From Diphasiastrum complanatum (Eukaryota; Streptophyta; Lycopodiopsida; Lycopodiales; Lycopodiaceae), in contig CM055111.1 in assembly GCA_029204225.1 (NCBI GenBank), positions 7,195,365 through 7,259,364 of the forward strand: a stretch of 64,000 nt of DNA. Direction: 5' to 3'. How positions within the stretch are numbered: position 1 is the first letter of the stretch; each line of letters opens with the position of its first letter. The position numbers and the translations under genes were made by a program. Positions 23,690-36,830 of this stretch are shown piece by piece. Under the pieces are notes generated by a model, which saw only the letters and a program-made list of their open reading frames with translations, made no database searches and was not told the DNA's origin.

Positions 23690-24620
23690 AAAGGTAAGCA
23701 AGTGGAAGTGACACACTTTGCTTTACTCACATGTTTTGGAGAATCTTCTTCTGTAGATGATGCTATGCAAGTGGATTTTGGTTCTCATGGTTTTCATGTT
23801 AAAAAAGCACCACAAAGGAAACACCTTTCCTTGGACTTGTCCTTCTTGTATTTGCATTTTGAACTTGAAGCTCCATCCTTCACCTCGGCCCCCTTGCTTT
23901 GGTTCTCCTTGGATGGACTGGTCTTCTTTTTGTAGCATCTTGAGAAAAAATATCCTCCCTTGCCACAAAGGTTGCACTTAGGATCCTTTCTTTCCTTCAA
24001 TAGGTTGCCACCTATTGATGCCATGTGAATAAAAACCTGTGTTATGATTCTACAAATGTAATTTGTGACTTTCAAGAGACTAGATTTGAACATCTTCAAT
24101 AATCTAGAATGATCTACAAAAGATCTAGCCCACAAACCTAAATGGATCTGAAAAACAAATTTTGTTCAATGGCTTTGATGGTCAAGAGAAATATCAAGAG
24201 GTTGGTCTCAAAGGGCTTCAACAACACAAAAGGAAACATGGCAATTTGGAGCTAGTCAAGAGCATCAAAGGCAGGTTATTTGGCAAAGATGTTATGAATA
24301 TATTTTTGCAAGTATTTGAAGACTCAAGTAAGGTCAAAGGAGTAGCAAGGAAGTGTTATTCAAGTTTACTTTACTTGTTCTATCTCATGTTTGAGCTATT
24401 TCATGTGAATGTGTGCAAATTGTCAAGATATGGACAAACTAGCTACATTGTCTTGCAATATCTTATTGTTGGAGTTGTACTAGCATTCTTGGCTGGTTTT
24501 GCTGATGGAAATGAAGCTATTGGAGGTTCATTATGTCACTCATTCATGGCCAAGTCATCAAGTGTTGATGATATCTTGTGGCAAGATAGAGATGGAGGCT
24601 CATTCATGGAGTTTTTTGGT
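23690..24620 (+). repeat. unknown repeated block, copy 2, interrupted by an inverted copia gag piece
   Basis: This is the plus-strand counterpart of 8032-8690. The left part (GKQVEVTHFALLTCFG, DDAMQVD) ends near 23780. The right part resumes near 24148 (FNGFDGQE, then VFEDSSK, LYLFYLMFELFH, CKLSRYGQTSYI, LAFLAGFADGNEA, GGSFMEF). The open frame on the right, from about 24162 to 24788, is 208 residues, the longest uninterrupted reading of the block. Between the parts lies about 360 bp of inverted copia gag sequence that the other copy lacks. A purine tract and LTR-like start follow at about 24960, so this block seems to sit at the 3' end of a copia-type element. Confidence 0.7.
23790..24140 (-). 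pseudogene. copia gag fragment with zinc knuckles (minus strand)
   Basis: Minus-strand frame of about 113 residues with a CCHC-like knuckle whose His is replaced by Tyr (CNLCGKGGYFFSRCYKKK, about 23980-23927). A Lys/Ser-rich linker and the first half of a second knuckle (RCFLCG) follow. Tandem knuckles separated by a basic linker are seen in some copia gags. The piece interrupts the unknown block in the opposite orientation. Confidence 0.65.
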
Positions 24621-24954
24621 GGAGACATATCAAGAAAGGAAAAGTTGGAGGAGACAAACAAGGAAATGGTCATCACTCACATTTATTGTTTGGTTGCTGT
24701 AATTTTTCAGAGAGTTCAAAGTTTGAAACATGGAGGAATCATTTCATTTACATTCTATTTGATTATTCATGTTCTAGTTACATCTTGATGTGTAAAATTG
24801 ATGTAAGAAATAGTGCAGCATCCAATTTGGACACTATTCTCTATATCAATTATGGAAACTACTTTAGAACCTTGGAAAGGAGATCTATACTTATGATGGA
24901 GATCATTCTAAAGTTGTATCAAAGTAGTATGGTTACAACTATGCCAAAACTAGT

Positions 24955-25560
24955 TGAAGAGGGAGTGTGAGAGATTTCAACAAGTTTAGTCATATTTTGG
25001 TAAATTGTCAATATGAGGCCAAAACCCATTTTAGACTTAAAGATAAACTTTTTGAAGTCATATTAGTTTGAAATACATTCAATAAACACTTTTTGAAAGT
25101 GTGAGAAAGTTGGTAGTCGAGCTAGAGAGAGAGAGAGAGAGAGAGATTCAAATTTGAACGTTGGGTACTTTGAATCTAGACCCAAAAATAGTAGGATTTA
25201 CATTTTGGAGGGAAAGCCAAGTGGCCAAATAGGGCTTGGACCTGTTATAAAAGGATGTAACTCGTGGAGAGACAAATCTTCTCTCTTCTCTCTCTCATTT
25301 CATCATCATACATGGTTCTCTTTGGGTTCTACTACTCATTGGTGCACTCTCATGATGTTATCTTGCAATTCTATGTGTAGAATGATCATTTATTGCTATT
25401 TTCAGTTCAACACGTGTGAAGTACAATAGGGTACTGTAATTGTACGGACATCAACTATATTTTATGTTTTAGTTCATGTTTGATTAGTATCTCATAGAGT
25501 TTGCATCTCATTTTGTAGGTAGATGCTCATTTTTCTACATTGGCAGGATTGTTGGTTTGC
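24955..25560 (+). mobile_element. polypurine tract and putative copia-type LTR
   Basis: GAAGAGGGAGTG at about 24956-24967 is followed by TGTGAGAGATTTC, the usual order of PPT and LTR start in plant copia elements. Inside, TTATAAAAGG at about 25246-25255 is a good TATA box. CT-rich sequence and ATCATC repeats follow, as in an R/U5 region. The end is not clear. The start resembles the LTR start after the copia RNase H at 28964 (TGTGAAAAATC). Confidence 0.55.
25125..25146. repeat. (GA)11 microsatellite
   Basis: Eleven GA units inside the putative LTR, between its start and its TATA box. Confidence 0.9.
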
Positions 25561-25849
25561 TCCTTATTGTAACCAAAGATTAGGGACATGGATTGGATCT
25601 TGAATGATTTGAAATCCTTCACACTTGTATCAATCTAAACTGAATCAAATGAAATAAAAAACACATAAATGCCACTCAAAATTATTCCTATGGATTCAGA
25701 TTGAACCAATAAGCAACTTCTAATCAAAACTATTCCATCAATGCAAGCAAATTTGAACACAATTTTAGCTAGAATTGCATTCTAAGATGAGAACTCTACA
25801 AGATTCTTGTTGCAGTGGTATTATTTCCTAACCTATCCTAAATCCAAGA

Positions 25850-26585
25850 TCCAAGCACACAAGCATCAAGGAGATGAAGGCAGTCATCACGCGATCCCGT
25901 GAGAGCGATAGCATATCTCTATCATCCATTAACACTACATCCATTAAGCTTAAGATCTAAAATGATAATAGCTTACTCTTTTTATCTCTCCCTTTTTCTC
26001 TCAAAAGGCATAAGAATTACTGATTATAATAACATTCAAATCCAATCAATTAAAAAATACAATAAAAGCATAAAAGATGGAGGAATAGAAATTGAGAGCA
26101 AGAACATTCGCATATCCATTCCATAAGAGACCCAATATGCTTGTATTGAAATGAAATTGAAAACATGAGGAGCAACTCGAGTTTTCCCCTATTAATAGCG
26201 GAGAGGAGGGCCTTGGCCTCAAAATCCTATTGGCCCATTTCTAACTTCCTAACTATTCAAATTTACAAAAGAATAAGAACTCATTCAATAATTGGAGAGA
26301 ACCAATTTGAATTTGAATTTGAACCAATTTTGGTGGGAGTCCCAACTTTATTCACTAACTTGACATTTAGGCCTGCAACATTAAAAGTCCCGCAAAAAAG
26401 CCTAAAGTCCTTTTATTGACTTTCTAATTATCAATTAACTATGTGAGCATTGGGTTGGACTTACACACGTAGGGTGCCAAATCCCTCTCACTTATTAACT
26501 AGGGTCAGGGTCGCCTCGGGATCCAAAAACCCTCTAACGATATCCCCCACCAAAACTGGTGGCGGTCCCACGACACCTCACAAGA
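25850..26585. repeat. interspersed repeat blocks A and B, copy 2
   Basis: Block A (AAGCATCAAGGAGATGAAGG, then GAGAGCGATAGCATA) lies at about 25860-25915. Block B (CAAATCCCTCTCACTTATTA, TATCCCCCACCAAAACTGGT, GGTCCCACGACACCT) lies at about 26478-26580. The distance A to B is about 600 bp here, while at 6.1-7.4 kb the blocks lie in the reverse order. They may therefore come from separate insertions of the family. Short ORFs in the interval show no domain. Confidence 0.65.
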
Positions 26586-26589
26586 TTAT

Positions 26590-27418
26590 TTATTTTGAGC
26601 TTTGATTAGAACTTTGATCAAATAATGCTGCACCTTCTGCATGAAGTCGAGTCGGATAGTGTTGAAATCCAAATTGTGCGGTAAAAAACACCTACGCGTT
26701 CCAGAGATTCACTTTGACATTGTCGAAGTTGTAAATCTTGATTCCCAGGAGCCACCCATCATCGCAACACAAAAGTACAATCTGGCTAAGGAAAACTAAT
26801 CTTTAACGATGTCGGACGCCATTGGTGTATTTGGATCGAATGCCAACGGAAAGAATCGACATTTATTCATTCGAATCAACCAATGATGATTCAATCTTTA
26901 TATATTCAATAGTTACTTATTTGACATTTATTCTTATTTGAAAGATAAATGAATCGAAAGATGAATTGTCAAACTTGGAAACAAAACGTCATTGTATATC
27001 AACTGTTTTAACGGCTAGATTAACTATTTACAGGAGGAAGAAGACCAAGAGACATATCATGTGACAATATAAATACATGTATTCTTACTCATTGTAAGAT
27101 AGGCCGGAAGACAGACAGAAGAATCAGAATAGATTAGAAGAGAAAAAGATCGATTGATCAAATTTATCAATAGATTAATTTTTACTTCATTGGTGTTTCA
27201 TACTCATTTCTGATTATCTGAAATTATCTATCACACTCATACACATGTCCAATCTGCACGCCTAATTCAATCATAATAGAACCTGCTCTATTAGTATATA
27301 TACCAGATTCAAACATGATTGAAGACGCTGATATTTGTTTGAATTATTTGAACTTTCACATTCTCTGAAGGAAAATTCCCAGTGTTTTTTTTACAATATT
27401 TTGAATCAAGTACAACCA
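26590..27418. other. no gene recognised; possible LTR-like sequence
   Basis: AT-rich. ACAATATAAATACATG near 27063-27078 is TATA-like and is followed by AG-rich sequence resembling LTR R/U5. No primer site, boundary or target duplication was seen. Confidence 0.3.
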
Positions 27419-28935
<1,517 letters not shown>

Positions 28936-28952
28936 AGAATAGATAACTTTTT

Positions 28953-29314
28953 ACTAGGAGGAGTGTGAAAAATCAAAAAGCTATCTATGTTGACTTTAGG
29001 GGTCTGATTAAGTTTTTCCATCAAGCATCTATGTGTAGGAAGTTGATTGAGTTAGAATTAAAGTAGAATCATTGTGCGTACTGTGGGTTCTATCAGTTGA
29101 TAAGGATCAGTTGGCCTTGCCACGAGGCAAGTCGACGGGACACACGTCCCGCCAACGGCAACTTGGGTCATGCATGCCTGAGTGAACAACTATATGTACA
29201 GTGTAATTTCATTTTGAGAAATACAGTTGCTATGTGAGCTTGTTGTGGAGAGTGTTTTCAGTCTGTGTTACTGTGTAGCATGATCTGTGTTCCTGTTCGA
29301 AGCAGTTTCTAAGT
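28953..29314 (+). mobile_element. polypurine tract and LTR sequence(s) between two copia elements
   Basis: ACTAGGAGGAGTG at 28954-28966 precedes TGTGAAAAATC at 28964, the PPT and 3' LTR start of the copia RT/RNase H upstream. Only 350 bp later a primer-binding site begins at 29315. Either one LTR is shared by two tandem elements, or a truncated 3' LTR abuts the 5' LTR of another element. The sequence just before the primer site ends TTTCTAAG, not the usual CA. Confidence 0.55.
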
Positions 29315-29328
29315 TGGTATCAGAGCCA
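29315..29328 (+). promoter_or_regulatory. copia primer-binding site (tRNA-Met type)
   Basis: TGGTATCAGAGCCA, identical to the site at 19634-19647. It opens a leader of about 600 bp in which no intact gag is found. Confidence 0.85.
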
Positions 29329-29339
29329 TACAGGGAGTG

Positions 29340-29935
29340 TACACAGTACAACATCGTTGTTGAAGAGAGCTTCGGGAGAACAGTCTTTTGAGAGTTCGGG
29401 GTTTATGGCGGGTTGAAGATGGAAAGAGAAGCACTGGTGCACGGTTTGTAGTTTATAGAGGCCATAGCATTAGACAGGAAAAAATTTGGTGAAAATTTGA
29501 CAATTTTGAAGCCAATTGAAAATTGAAACTGGGTTTGGGGTTACGATTTTCTACACATAACTGGTGATTTCTTCACTATTTGTGCACCGTTTTGGATGTC
29601 GTAAGGACAGGAAGGAAGTTAATTATAGTGTCAACCAGCCATGGAGAGATTCTAAGGTTTATGTCAGAGATTTGTCTACAAATAGTTAACCTAGCAGATT
29701 TGCGGTAAAAGGTGAGAAAAGCCACTTTGTCAAGTTGAGCTAAAGTCACCGTTCCTCCACGGAATTTCATGATTGAACACTCTAGATCAAGGATATAGAA
29801 ACAGCCAAACATTTGTTGCTTTCTTGGAGAGTCCGCAGCGAGGAATCCTATGGGGAAAATTCATCTCCGTTGGAGCATATAGTAGGTTTGAGTTACATTT
29901 TGATTTTCATATAAACAAAGTGCATTTTTTGGTCT
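29340..29935. other. retrotransposon leader-like sequence, no gene
   Basis: Directly downstream of the primer site. An ATG-led gag start (MEREALVHG) is visible near 29419 but meets stops soon after. No further protein similarity is recognised. Confidence 0.4.
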
Positions 29936-31165
29936 ATGCGATTGCTGTACAAATTTGATCACCTTGTTAACAATGCAGTCAACAGAGAGATTTTTGATGA
30001 TATCTATCAACATGCCATGCATGATGTTTTTTGGTGCTATGCTTTTGAGCGAGAAGTATCCAATTATGTGAATATTTCTACCAATAACCTAAGCAATGAA
30101 ATATCATATGCCCAATATTATAGAAGGCGGTTGTTCACTTCAGTTCTTGAGATGATCCAAAATGACAAAGATGGCCTAATGCCCTTTGAAAGAATGCTCT
30201 TGGAACTCCATAGTTGTTTGATTCTCCCATAAGGATACGTGAATGAAAATGCCCAATCCTCCATATAATGGCATGAGTATGGAATTCTAGAAGTTTCATT
30301 TATTGCGAAGGCCAAAGAAGTTTGGAAATCACATATTGCCTATATCACAATTATATATGTGAGAGGCTTTTGGAAGACAAAGAGATTGCAATTACAAAGA
30401 AAAAAGAACAGTATCGAGCTCCAAAGAAGGAAGAGGTCCGATATGCAGAGCATTTTTGGGGTATTGAAAGGAATCAAGGCCAATTTAGACGAGTTACAAT
30501 TTACAAGAAAGTATTTTATCGAGGAGATGTGTATTCAGTTGGTGATGAGGTAGTTTTGAAAGCCGATGAAAGTGTCACACTTGCAATCGGAATAGGACAT
30601 TGGAAGGCACATATTACATCCTTTTTTGTGTTGCAACACAATGGAGAGTGGATGCTTTTCTTTGGTGCTGAGTACTACAGGCAACAATTGTAGTTCAAGA
30701 TGGTGAAGAAAGTATATGTATTGATCGTGTAACAGGCATGAGTATTTTGCAAAGGAGTCGCATTCCTTTTAATTGGAATTGTATTAGACGAATTAGCTCC
30801 TTACTACGTAAATTTATAAATTCTCCACGAGGATTGAATATTATAGCATATGAAACAAGAGATGTTGAGCCTAGGAATAGATTGTTGGGCCCAACATTTC
30901 TAGGTTGTGTGCCTCCATGGCCAGAGGAGAATGATATAGCACTAACGCAAAATACTTTTGACATGAAAAATATTTCTAATTTTTGACATGCTGTAGTGAG
31001 AGAGGTGGATGCTACAAATAAACAAGTATGCCTAGCTTGGTTAAAGACTAACCTAAGACAAATAATTGTTAGAGAGTGGAATGTGAAGAAAATGTGTGGA
31101 GGCACTGGAGTTGTTGTGTCAATGTTCTTTGTGATTGGATTGTCATTTGTAACCAAAGACTAGAG
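29936..31165 (+). pseudogene. DNA-transposon-like protein with a BAH-like segment, frameshifted
   Basis: Three consecutive open frames read as one decayed protein. Frame 1 (29936-30232) holds HDVFWCYAFEREVSNYV, EISYAQYYRRRLF and DGLMPFERMLLELH. The W-C-Y-x-F-E-R pattern recalls the C-terminal region next to DUF4218 in CACTA (Tnp2) transposases, but I cannot confirm this. Frame 2 (30322-30693) holds FYRGDVYSVGDEVVLKAD, then WKAHITSFFVLQHNGEW and GAEYYRQQ, a pattern typical of BAH domains. Frame 3 (from about 30690) holds ICIDRVTGMSILQRS, NIIAYETRDVEPRNRLLGP and GCVPPWPEE. A last part (VCLAWLKTNLRQ) ends at a stop near 31163. No terminal inverted repeats were found. Function is unknown; a transposase or transposon accessory protein is the best inference. 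Confidence 0.45.
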
Positions 31166-31899
31166 GTTGATGGAAAGACCAAACGAGTACCAACCATATG
31201 GCAATCCGTGACATAAAAGAAATTAAAGAAGGTATGTATGGTATAACCTTTTATTAAATCATGTGCTCATATTGGTTTAGCTCAAATATATTTTTTATTC
31301 GCAAATGCTAGCTTTTGTTGTTGTTCTAATTGAATAATCTCTATTTCATATGTGATTTTTGACATTTCACAGGTTATTTTACTGAGAGATTATGGATGTA
31401 GTTAACAACAAAGATCTTCGCGGGCTCCTTGAGATGTTTATGATGTCTATCTCTCACTACATCTCCCTCCCACGGAAACATCAGTAGATTTGTCAATGAC
31501 ATATTCACAAATTCTTGCATATAGTACAACCAATTATTCCTCATCATTTTTGTCTTCATCAATCTTACAACAAACATAATTGTGACTACAAGACTAGGTA
31601 TCCATGTAGGCTTCAAAGATTTTGATGAGCAAAATCTAGGTTCACCTTTTCATAGTGTGTACACTGGCCCCAAAAATGAAAATGTCTCAAAGGAAAAGTA
31701 TTCACTCTGTGGCCGAACATACCACAAAGGGCGAAGGAAAGGTATTCGAATTTCGTCCATGCAACCAAGTGACGAAACACATCGGAGGAAGAGACGAACC
31801 GAAGGGAAACAATTCGAATTGACAGATGGCAACTTGACGAGCATGGAGTACTATACTTCCATGCTAAACCACGAGAAGCAATGGTAACAGAGGATAACT
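31166..31899. other. no gene recognised
   Basis: Contains two short basic open frames (around 31374-31616 on the minus strand and 31582-31887 on the plus strand) with no domain I recognise. They may be the downstream end of the transposon-like locus or part of the following LTR. Confidence 0.35.
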
Positions 31900-32303
31900 A
31901 ACTAGTTGATTAACATAAACCTGTGTTGTAATTCGGTGATTAACTATCTTGTAAACTCCACATGGTGGATATACACACAGATAGATTAACATGAAAAATA
32001 AGGAAGAGTGTGGATAGTAGAGAGAGTAGAGTTGTGCATGAAAGTCTGCGAATGAGCAGAACACAACGACTTAGAGGAGCGTCAGGCCACCAACGAGCAT
32101 CAAGCCGCCAATGAGCGAGACACTGAACGACTCTCTCTAAATACAAAACAAAAATGCAATCACTCTTTTCTTCTCCATCTCATTGTTCGCATCGTTTTGA
32201 TTGCTCTAATCTCTTATGATCTGTGGTCTGTAGTCACTTTCTTAGCATCTTGCAGACAATCTATTTTGGTGGCAAAAGAAAGAAAAAACCTCAATTTGCT
32301 ACA
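31900..32303 (+). mobile_element. putative 5' LTR of the copia element at 32.3-35.6 kb
   Basis: The sequence before gag ends ...GCTACA at 32303 and is followed by AGGTATCAGAG, a decayed tRNA-Met primer site. gag starts 27 bases later. The LTR start is not fixed; about 31900-31925 (TGTTGTAATTCGG) is the best guess. Confidence 0.5.
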
Positions 32304-32340
32304 AGGTATCAGAGAAGTGATTCCCTAAGCAACACAATAT

Positions 32341-35300
32341 GGCTACAACGATCCAGACAAGTATAGCAATTAGTCTTGATGGCGCAAACTATAGAATATG
32401 GAAATTCAAAATCAAAGCACTTCTGAAGGGTGGGGGCATCTGGTCGGTGACCGAACTCATAGAAGAACAACCTCCACAGGGAGAACCGAGGAGAGCTGAG
32501 TGGATCAGAAAGGATGAGCACGCAATGGCGATCATCATTTCATCCATCAACGAAGAAATACTCATGCATATTGAAGACTGTGAGAGCAGCCATGAAGCAT
32601 GGGAAAGATAAAGCAGAAGTACGAAGTGAGGACTGCCGCTTCAGTAATGCACCTTCACAATCAACTACAATCTATACGATGGGATGGCAACCAGTTGGAT
32701 CAGCATGTTGAGAAAATCAGAACGATCTTTGCCCAACTCACTGCATCTGGACAAGAACACCAGGTCCTAGCACCACAACAGCTAATGTACTTCATGAAAT
32801 TTCTACATGCATCCTATCAGCCACTAAGAATGCTTATTCTGAGCTTATCAGACATGATGTTTGAGCAAGCTATCAGTCTTGTCACTGATGAGAGACGAAT
32901 GAGGGACGAAGGAAAAAGAAGCAGTGATTAGGAGAAGGCTCTTTTCATGAAGGGAAGTAAGAACAACAAAAAAAAGTCCAGATTCGACAAGGCGAATCCA
33001 AAGCCTTCGAGCAAAGGCAACGACAACCAACAAACCTCCTCCTGTGATCACTGTCACAAGCCGGGACACACAACCAACAAATGCTGGTTTAACCCAACAA
33101 TACCTTGCATGCACTGTAAGAAGTAAGGACACTCTGAACCCAAAAAGAAAAAACAAGGCTAAGAAAGCGAATGTTGTAGGGTCATCGAGGGATGTTGACA
33201 AGAGCAATGAAGCCTTCACAATATTTGATGAGACTTCAACAAGCTATACAGAGCGAGACTACGACATAGTCATCGACTCGAGAGCAACTTCACACATTAC
33301 CTACAACAAGAGAATCTTGATTGACTTCAAAAACTTGAGAACAACATAGCAATGATTCTAGTAGACAAGAGCCAACACGACGTCAAGGACATCGAGACTC
33401 TACAACTACAAACATAGTCAGAACAAGTTGAGTTGCCAGGAGCACTCTATGTACCCTAATGAAGAAAAGACCTGCTATCAGTTTCAGAGATGGCAGATCT
33501 CAGAATTCGAGTTCTGTTCGATGGCAATGTATGTTAGATGATCAAGAAAATGATAGACAATTGGATTCAGAGAAGGTAATCTCTACCAAGCCAAGATAAT
33601 CAGTAGTTCTGACAACATACTAAATGCATCGGAATATGAAGATCAACTCTGGCACAAAAGCATGTATCATCTGAACATGAGGAGCCTCTACGACCTGAGC
33701 AAAAAGGACATAGTCACAAGTCTGAAAGACTTGACACCGCATTTTGTAAAGCTTGCCAGAAGGGCAAACAACATCGCAATCCATTTGTACATGAGGAAAG
33801 AAGAGCGAAAGAAGTTCTTGAGCTCATCCACTTATGTTTGTGGATCGATGAAAGTTGATTCACTTTCAAGATCGAGGTATTTCCTGACGTTCTCATTGAT
33901 GACTACAACCAGATGACAACAATCTATTACTTGAAGAAAAAATCTGAAGTGTTTGACTCTTTCAAGAAGTTGGTGGCATTTGCAGAGAGACACACCTCAA
34001 AGAAGATTCAGATCATCAGGTCTGATAATGGAGGTGAGCACAAGAGCAAAGAATTTTCAAGCTTTTACCAAGAACAAGAAATAGAGCATCAATTCATTCT
34101 TGTGTACACCCCGAATATAATGTTTTCACAGAAAGAAGAAACATGATGCTAGTTGAAGGAGCCAGATGAATGATGGCACAGGCTCAGTTGTCGAGTCAAT
34201 TTTGGGCTAAGGCAATATCTGCAACAGTACACCTACAGAACAGATTAACAACGATAGCCCTGGAAAATAAAACATCGTACATAATGTGGACAAGTAGAAA
34301 GCCTGATCTGTCATACATGCATGTATTCGGATGTGCAACATACAAGCACATACCAAAGGAACAAAGAAACAAGCTCAACGAAAAGTCAGAACAAACAGTC
34401 ATGGTCGGATACTCGAACGGATTAGAACTGTACAGACTCTACAACCTAACCACAAAGAAAGTTGTGTCGAGTCGAGATGTAAAGTTTGATGAATCCAAAT
34501 TTCCAAGATTGAAGGAAGAAAAAGGCCATGAGATCTTCACACTACTGCCAATTCAAGAGGGAGATCGAGGTCAAACGTCAAATCAGAACATCGAGCCCCA
34601 AGACTCCAAAGTAGCAGAAAGCTAAAGATCAACCGGACAAGGACGAAATGAACCAGCAGCGACGAATAGAGCCAAGAAAGTCAACAAGACAAAGAAAACC
34701 TCCAAATCGATACACTAACAATCTTCAACGAAGCAAAGACACAGAGTTCGAATACTGCAGCTTCACTAAAGTGCCAACAACATATCAAAAAGTCGTCTAG
34801 AGTCTAGAAGGAGAATTCTGGAAGCAGGTGATGTCAAAAAAAATCGAATCTATGAGACAAAATGAGGCTTGGACATCAGAGCCACTACCCGAAGATAATC
34901 ATCGACTGCAAATGGGTCTATAAAAGAAAAATCAAATCAGATGGCACTGTCGAACGCTACAAAGCAATGCTTGTCACGAAGGGCTACACACAAAGGCACG
35001 ACGTTGATAATTTCAACAAATATTCACCAATGGTGAAGATGACAAGCATTCGACTGCTCCTTAAATATGAAACTCAATACAATCTGGAAATACACCAGAT
35101 TGATGTGAAGATAGCCTTTTTCCACAAAGATATAGAGGAAGAAATCTTCATGAAACAACCGAAAGATTTGAAGACCCTGACAATCGACAATACGTTTGTC
35201 AGTTGCAACGATGTATTTATGGTCTGAAACAAGCATCACAAGCTTGGTATAAGAAGCTTGACAGTCTTCTGAAGTCTCTAGACTTCACTCTTACACAACC

Positions 35301-35553
35301 ATACTGCAATGTCTATGTAAAGAAAGTAGGAAGAAGCTTTGTGATTCTGACTATCTTTGTAGATGACTCCCTAATGATAGGAAACTCCTTGATGCTAATC
35401 AAGAAAATGAAGAGTCAGATTTTTGAAAATTATGAGATCACAGATCTGGAAGAAGCAACAAAATGCCTTGGGCTAGAGATCAGAGGGGATCGAATTAGAA
35501 GAGTATTGCATCTGAGTCAATCAGAATATGCCAAAAATGTGCCGAAGTACTGA
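32341..35553 (+). pseudogene. Ty1/copia element: gag, protease, integrase, RT, with many lesions
   Basis: ATG at 32341 opens gag (MATTIQTSIAISLDGANYRI). A frameshift near 32600 leads to QLQSIRWDGNQLDQHVEKI. A CCHC knuckle (CDHCHKPGHTTNKC, about 33039-33080) and a partial second one (CMHCKK then stop) follow. The protease active site reads VIDSRATSHITY, with Arg where the family has Gly. Integrase zinc and core regions are split across frames: ADN-type IIRSDNGGEHKSKEF holds one Asp, then QFWAKAISATVHLQNR and HVFGCATYKHIP. RT starts near 34870 (DCKWVYKRKIKSDGT, IHQIDVKIAFFH), is frameshifted near 35190, and continues with IYGLKQASQAWYKKL and FVDDSLMIG, where Tyr of YVDD is Phe. It ends at 35553. 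RNase H and the 3' LTR are missing. Length is close to a full element minus its end, but it is clearly inactive. Confidence 0.88.
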
Positions 35554-36009
35554 ATGATGGATTGCAAAGATGGTTCATCTTAACTAAGAAATCGTTTCTT
35601 ATGAAGTAATGCTCCTTTACTCTAAGGATAATCTTTAGAATTATTATTTTATTAGGTATGGTCGATTTAATTCAACATATCATCATAGTTTTTTTTTTTT
35701 GCGTAATGTATACAAACATGTGTAGATCAACATTACATGTCATGATGATGTGGCAAATTAGTGGAATCTTAGCCAAAGTGGATATGGATAAGCACTATGA
35801 CTGTGACATATATATCCAGCACGAATAGGATAGATTATCGATGAGGTACAACTTGTCTTTGTAGGATATCAACATGACCATCATCCTAAGAGTCAAACAA
35901 AGTGATGGACAAAAGAGTGCACATTGGAGAGAGTGGAATGTTGTATAAGTCCAAGATCATCCTAGAAATAGTACCCTTGAAATCCAAGATCATCACATGG
36001 GTGATTGAC
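35554..36009. other. no gene recognised
   Basis: AT-rich sequence after the truncated copia element. No 3' LTR or RNase H is seen. Confidence 0.45.
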
Positions 36010-36830
36010 CTGAAATTTGAATAATTCTGAGCTACTTACATTTGAGCTACTTAAATGTCCTAAAGCTAATTCAATTGCTCAATGGCAAATCTCAAGTAAC
36101 AAGGTCCAAAATTGACTTATCTATGATGATGGACATCAAATTTGAGTTATTTTGTGTGATAGGGGTAAACCTCATCGAGAAGGGGTCAAAGTCGATGAAT
36201 CTTGATATACTAGATTCGCAACTAGTTGAGTCTAATCCTTTGATTAGCCATGTCTTGTGATCAACACCAAAATCACATGCTAGGCATCAAATTTGAGCTA
36301 TTCCGAGTGATAGGTACCAAATTCAAGATATTTCAATGTCTTGAAGTCACTATTCTATTGGTTTCGTCACTCAATGGACAATCTCGAGTGATAAAGGCCA
36401 AAAATACAACTATCTTTAAATGATAGATAGCAAATTTGAACTATCTGATGTGATAGGGATCAAATGTCAACAATAACTGATGCATCAAAATATACTAGAT
36501 TTGAAACTAGTTGAGTCTAATAACTTGATGAGCCATGTTGGGTGATAAGAAAAAAAATTACACATTGGGCATCACATTTTGGCATTCCCAAATGATAGGC
36601 AACAAATTCAATCTATTTGGATGAAATCCCTCAAAGTTGATCACTCTATGAGGAGGCTCAAGTGAGAAGTGCCAAAATGGGACTTTTTACATTGATAGAC
36701 ATCAAGTTTGAGCTATCTCATGTGATGCTGGCTAATTATGATTACTCAATGGGCTATGTCAAGCGATAGGACCAAAATTGTGTTGTTTCACATGTAAGTA
36801 TAAAATTCAAGTCACTTGAATTTCCCAAAC
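36010..36830. repeat. diverged tandem repeat, about 3 units of ~285 bp
   Basis: Units share CATCAAATTTGAGCTATT then GTGATAGG (about 36133, 36428 and 36706) and, in two of them, TATACTAGATT-G-AACTAGTTG then AGCCATGT (36206 and 36491, 285 bp apart). There is no coding content. A satellite-like or element-internal array is likely. Confidence 0.75.
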
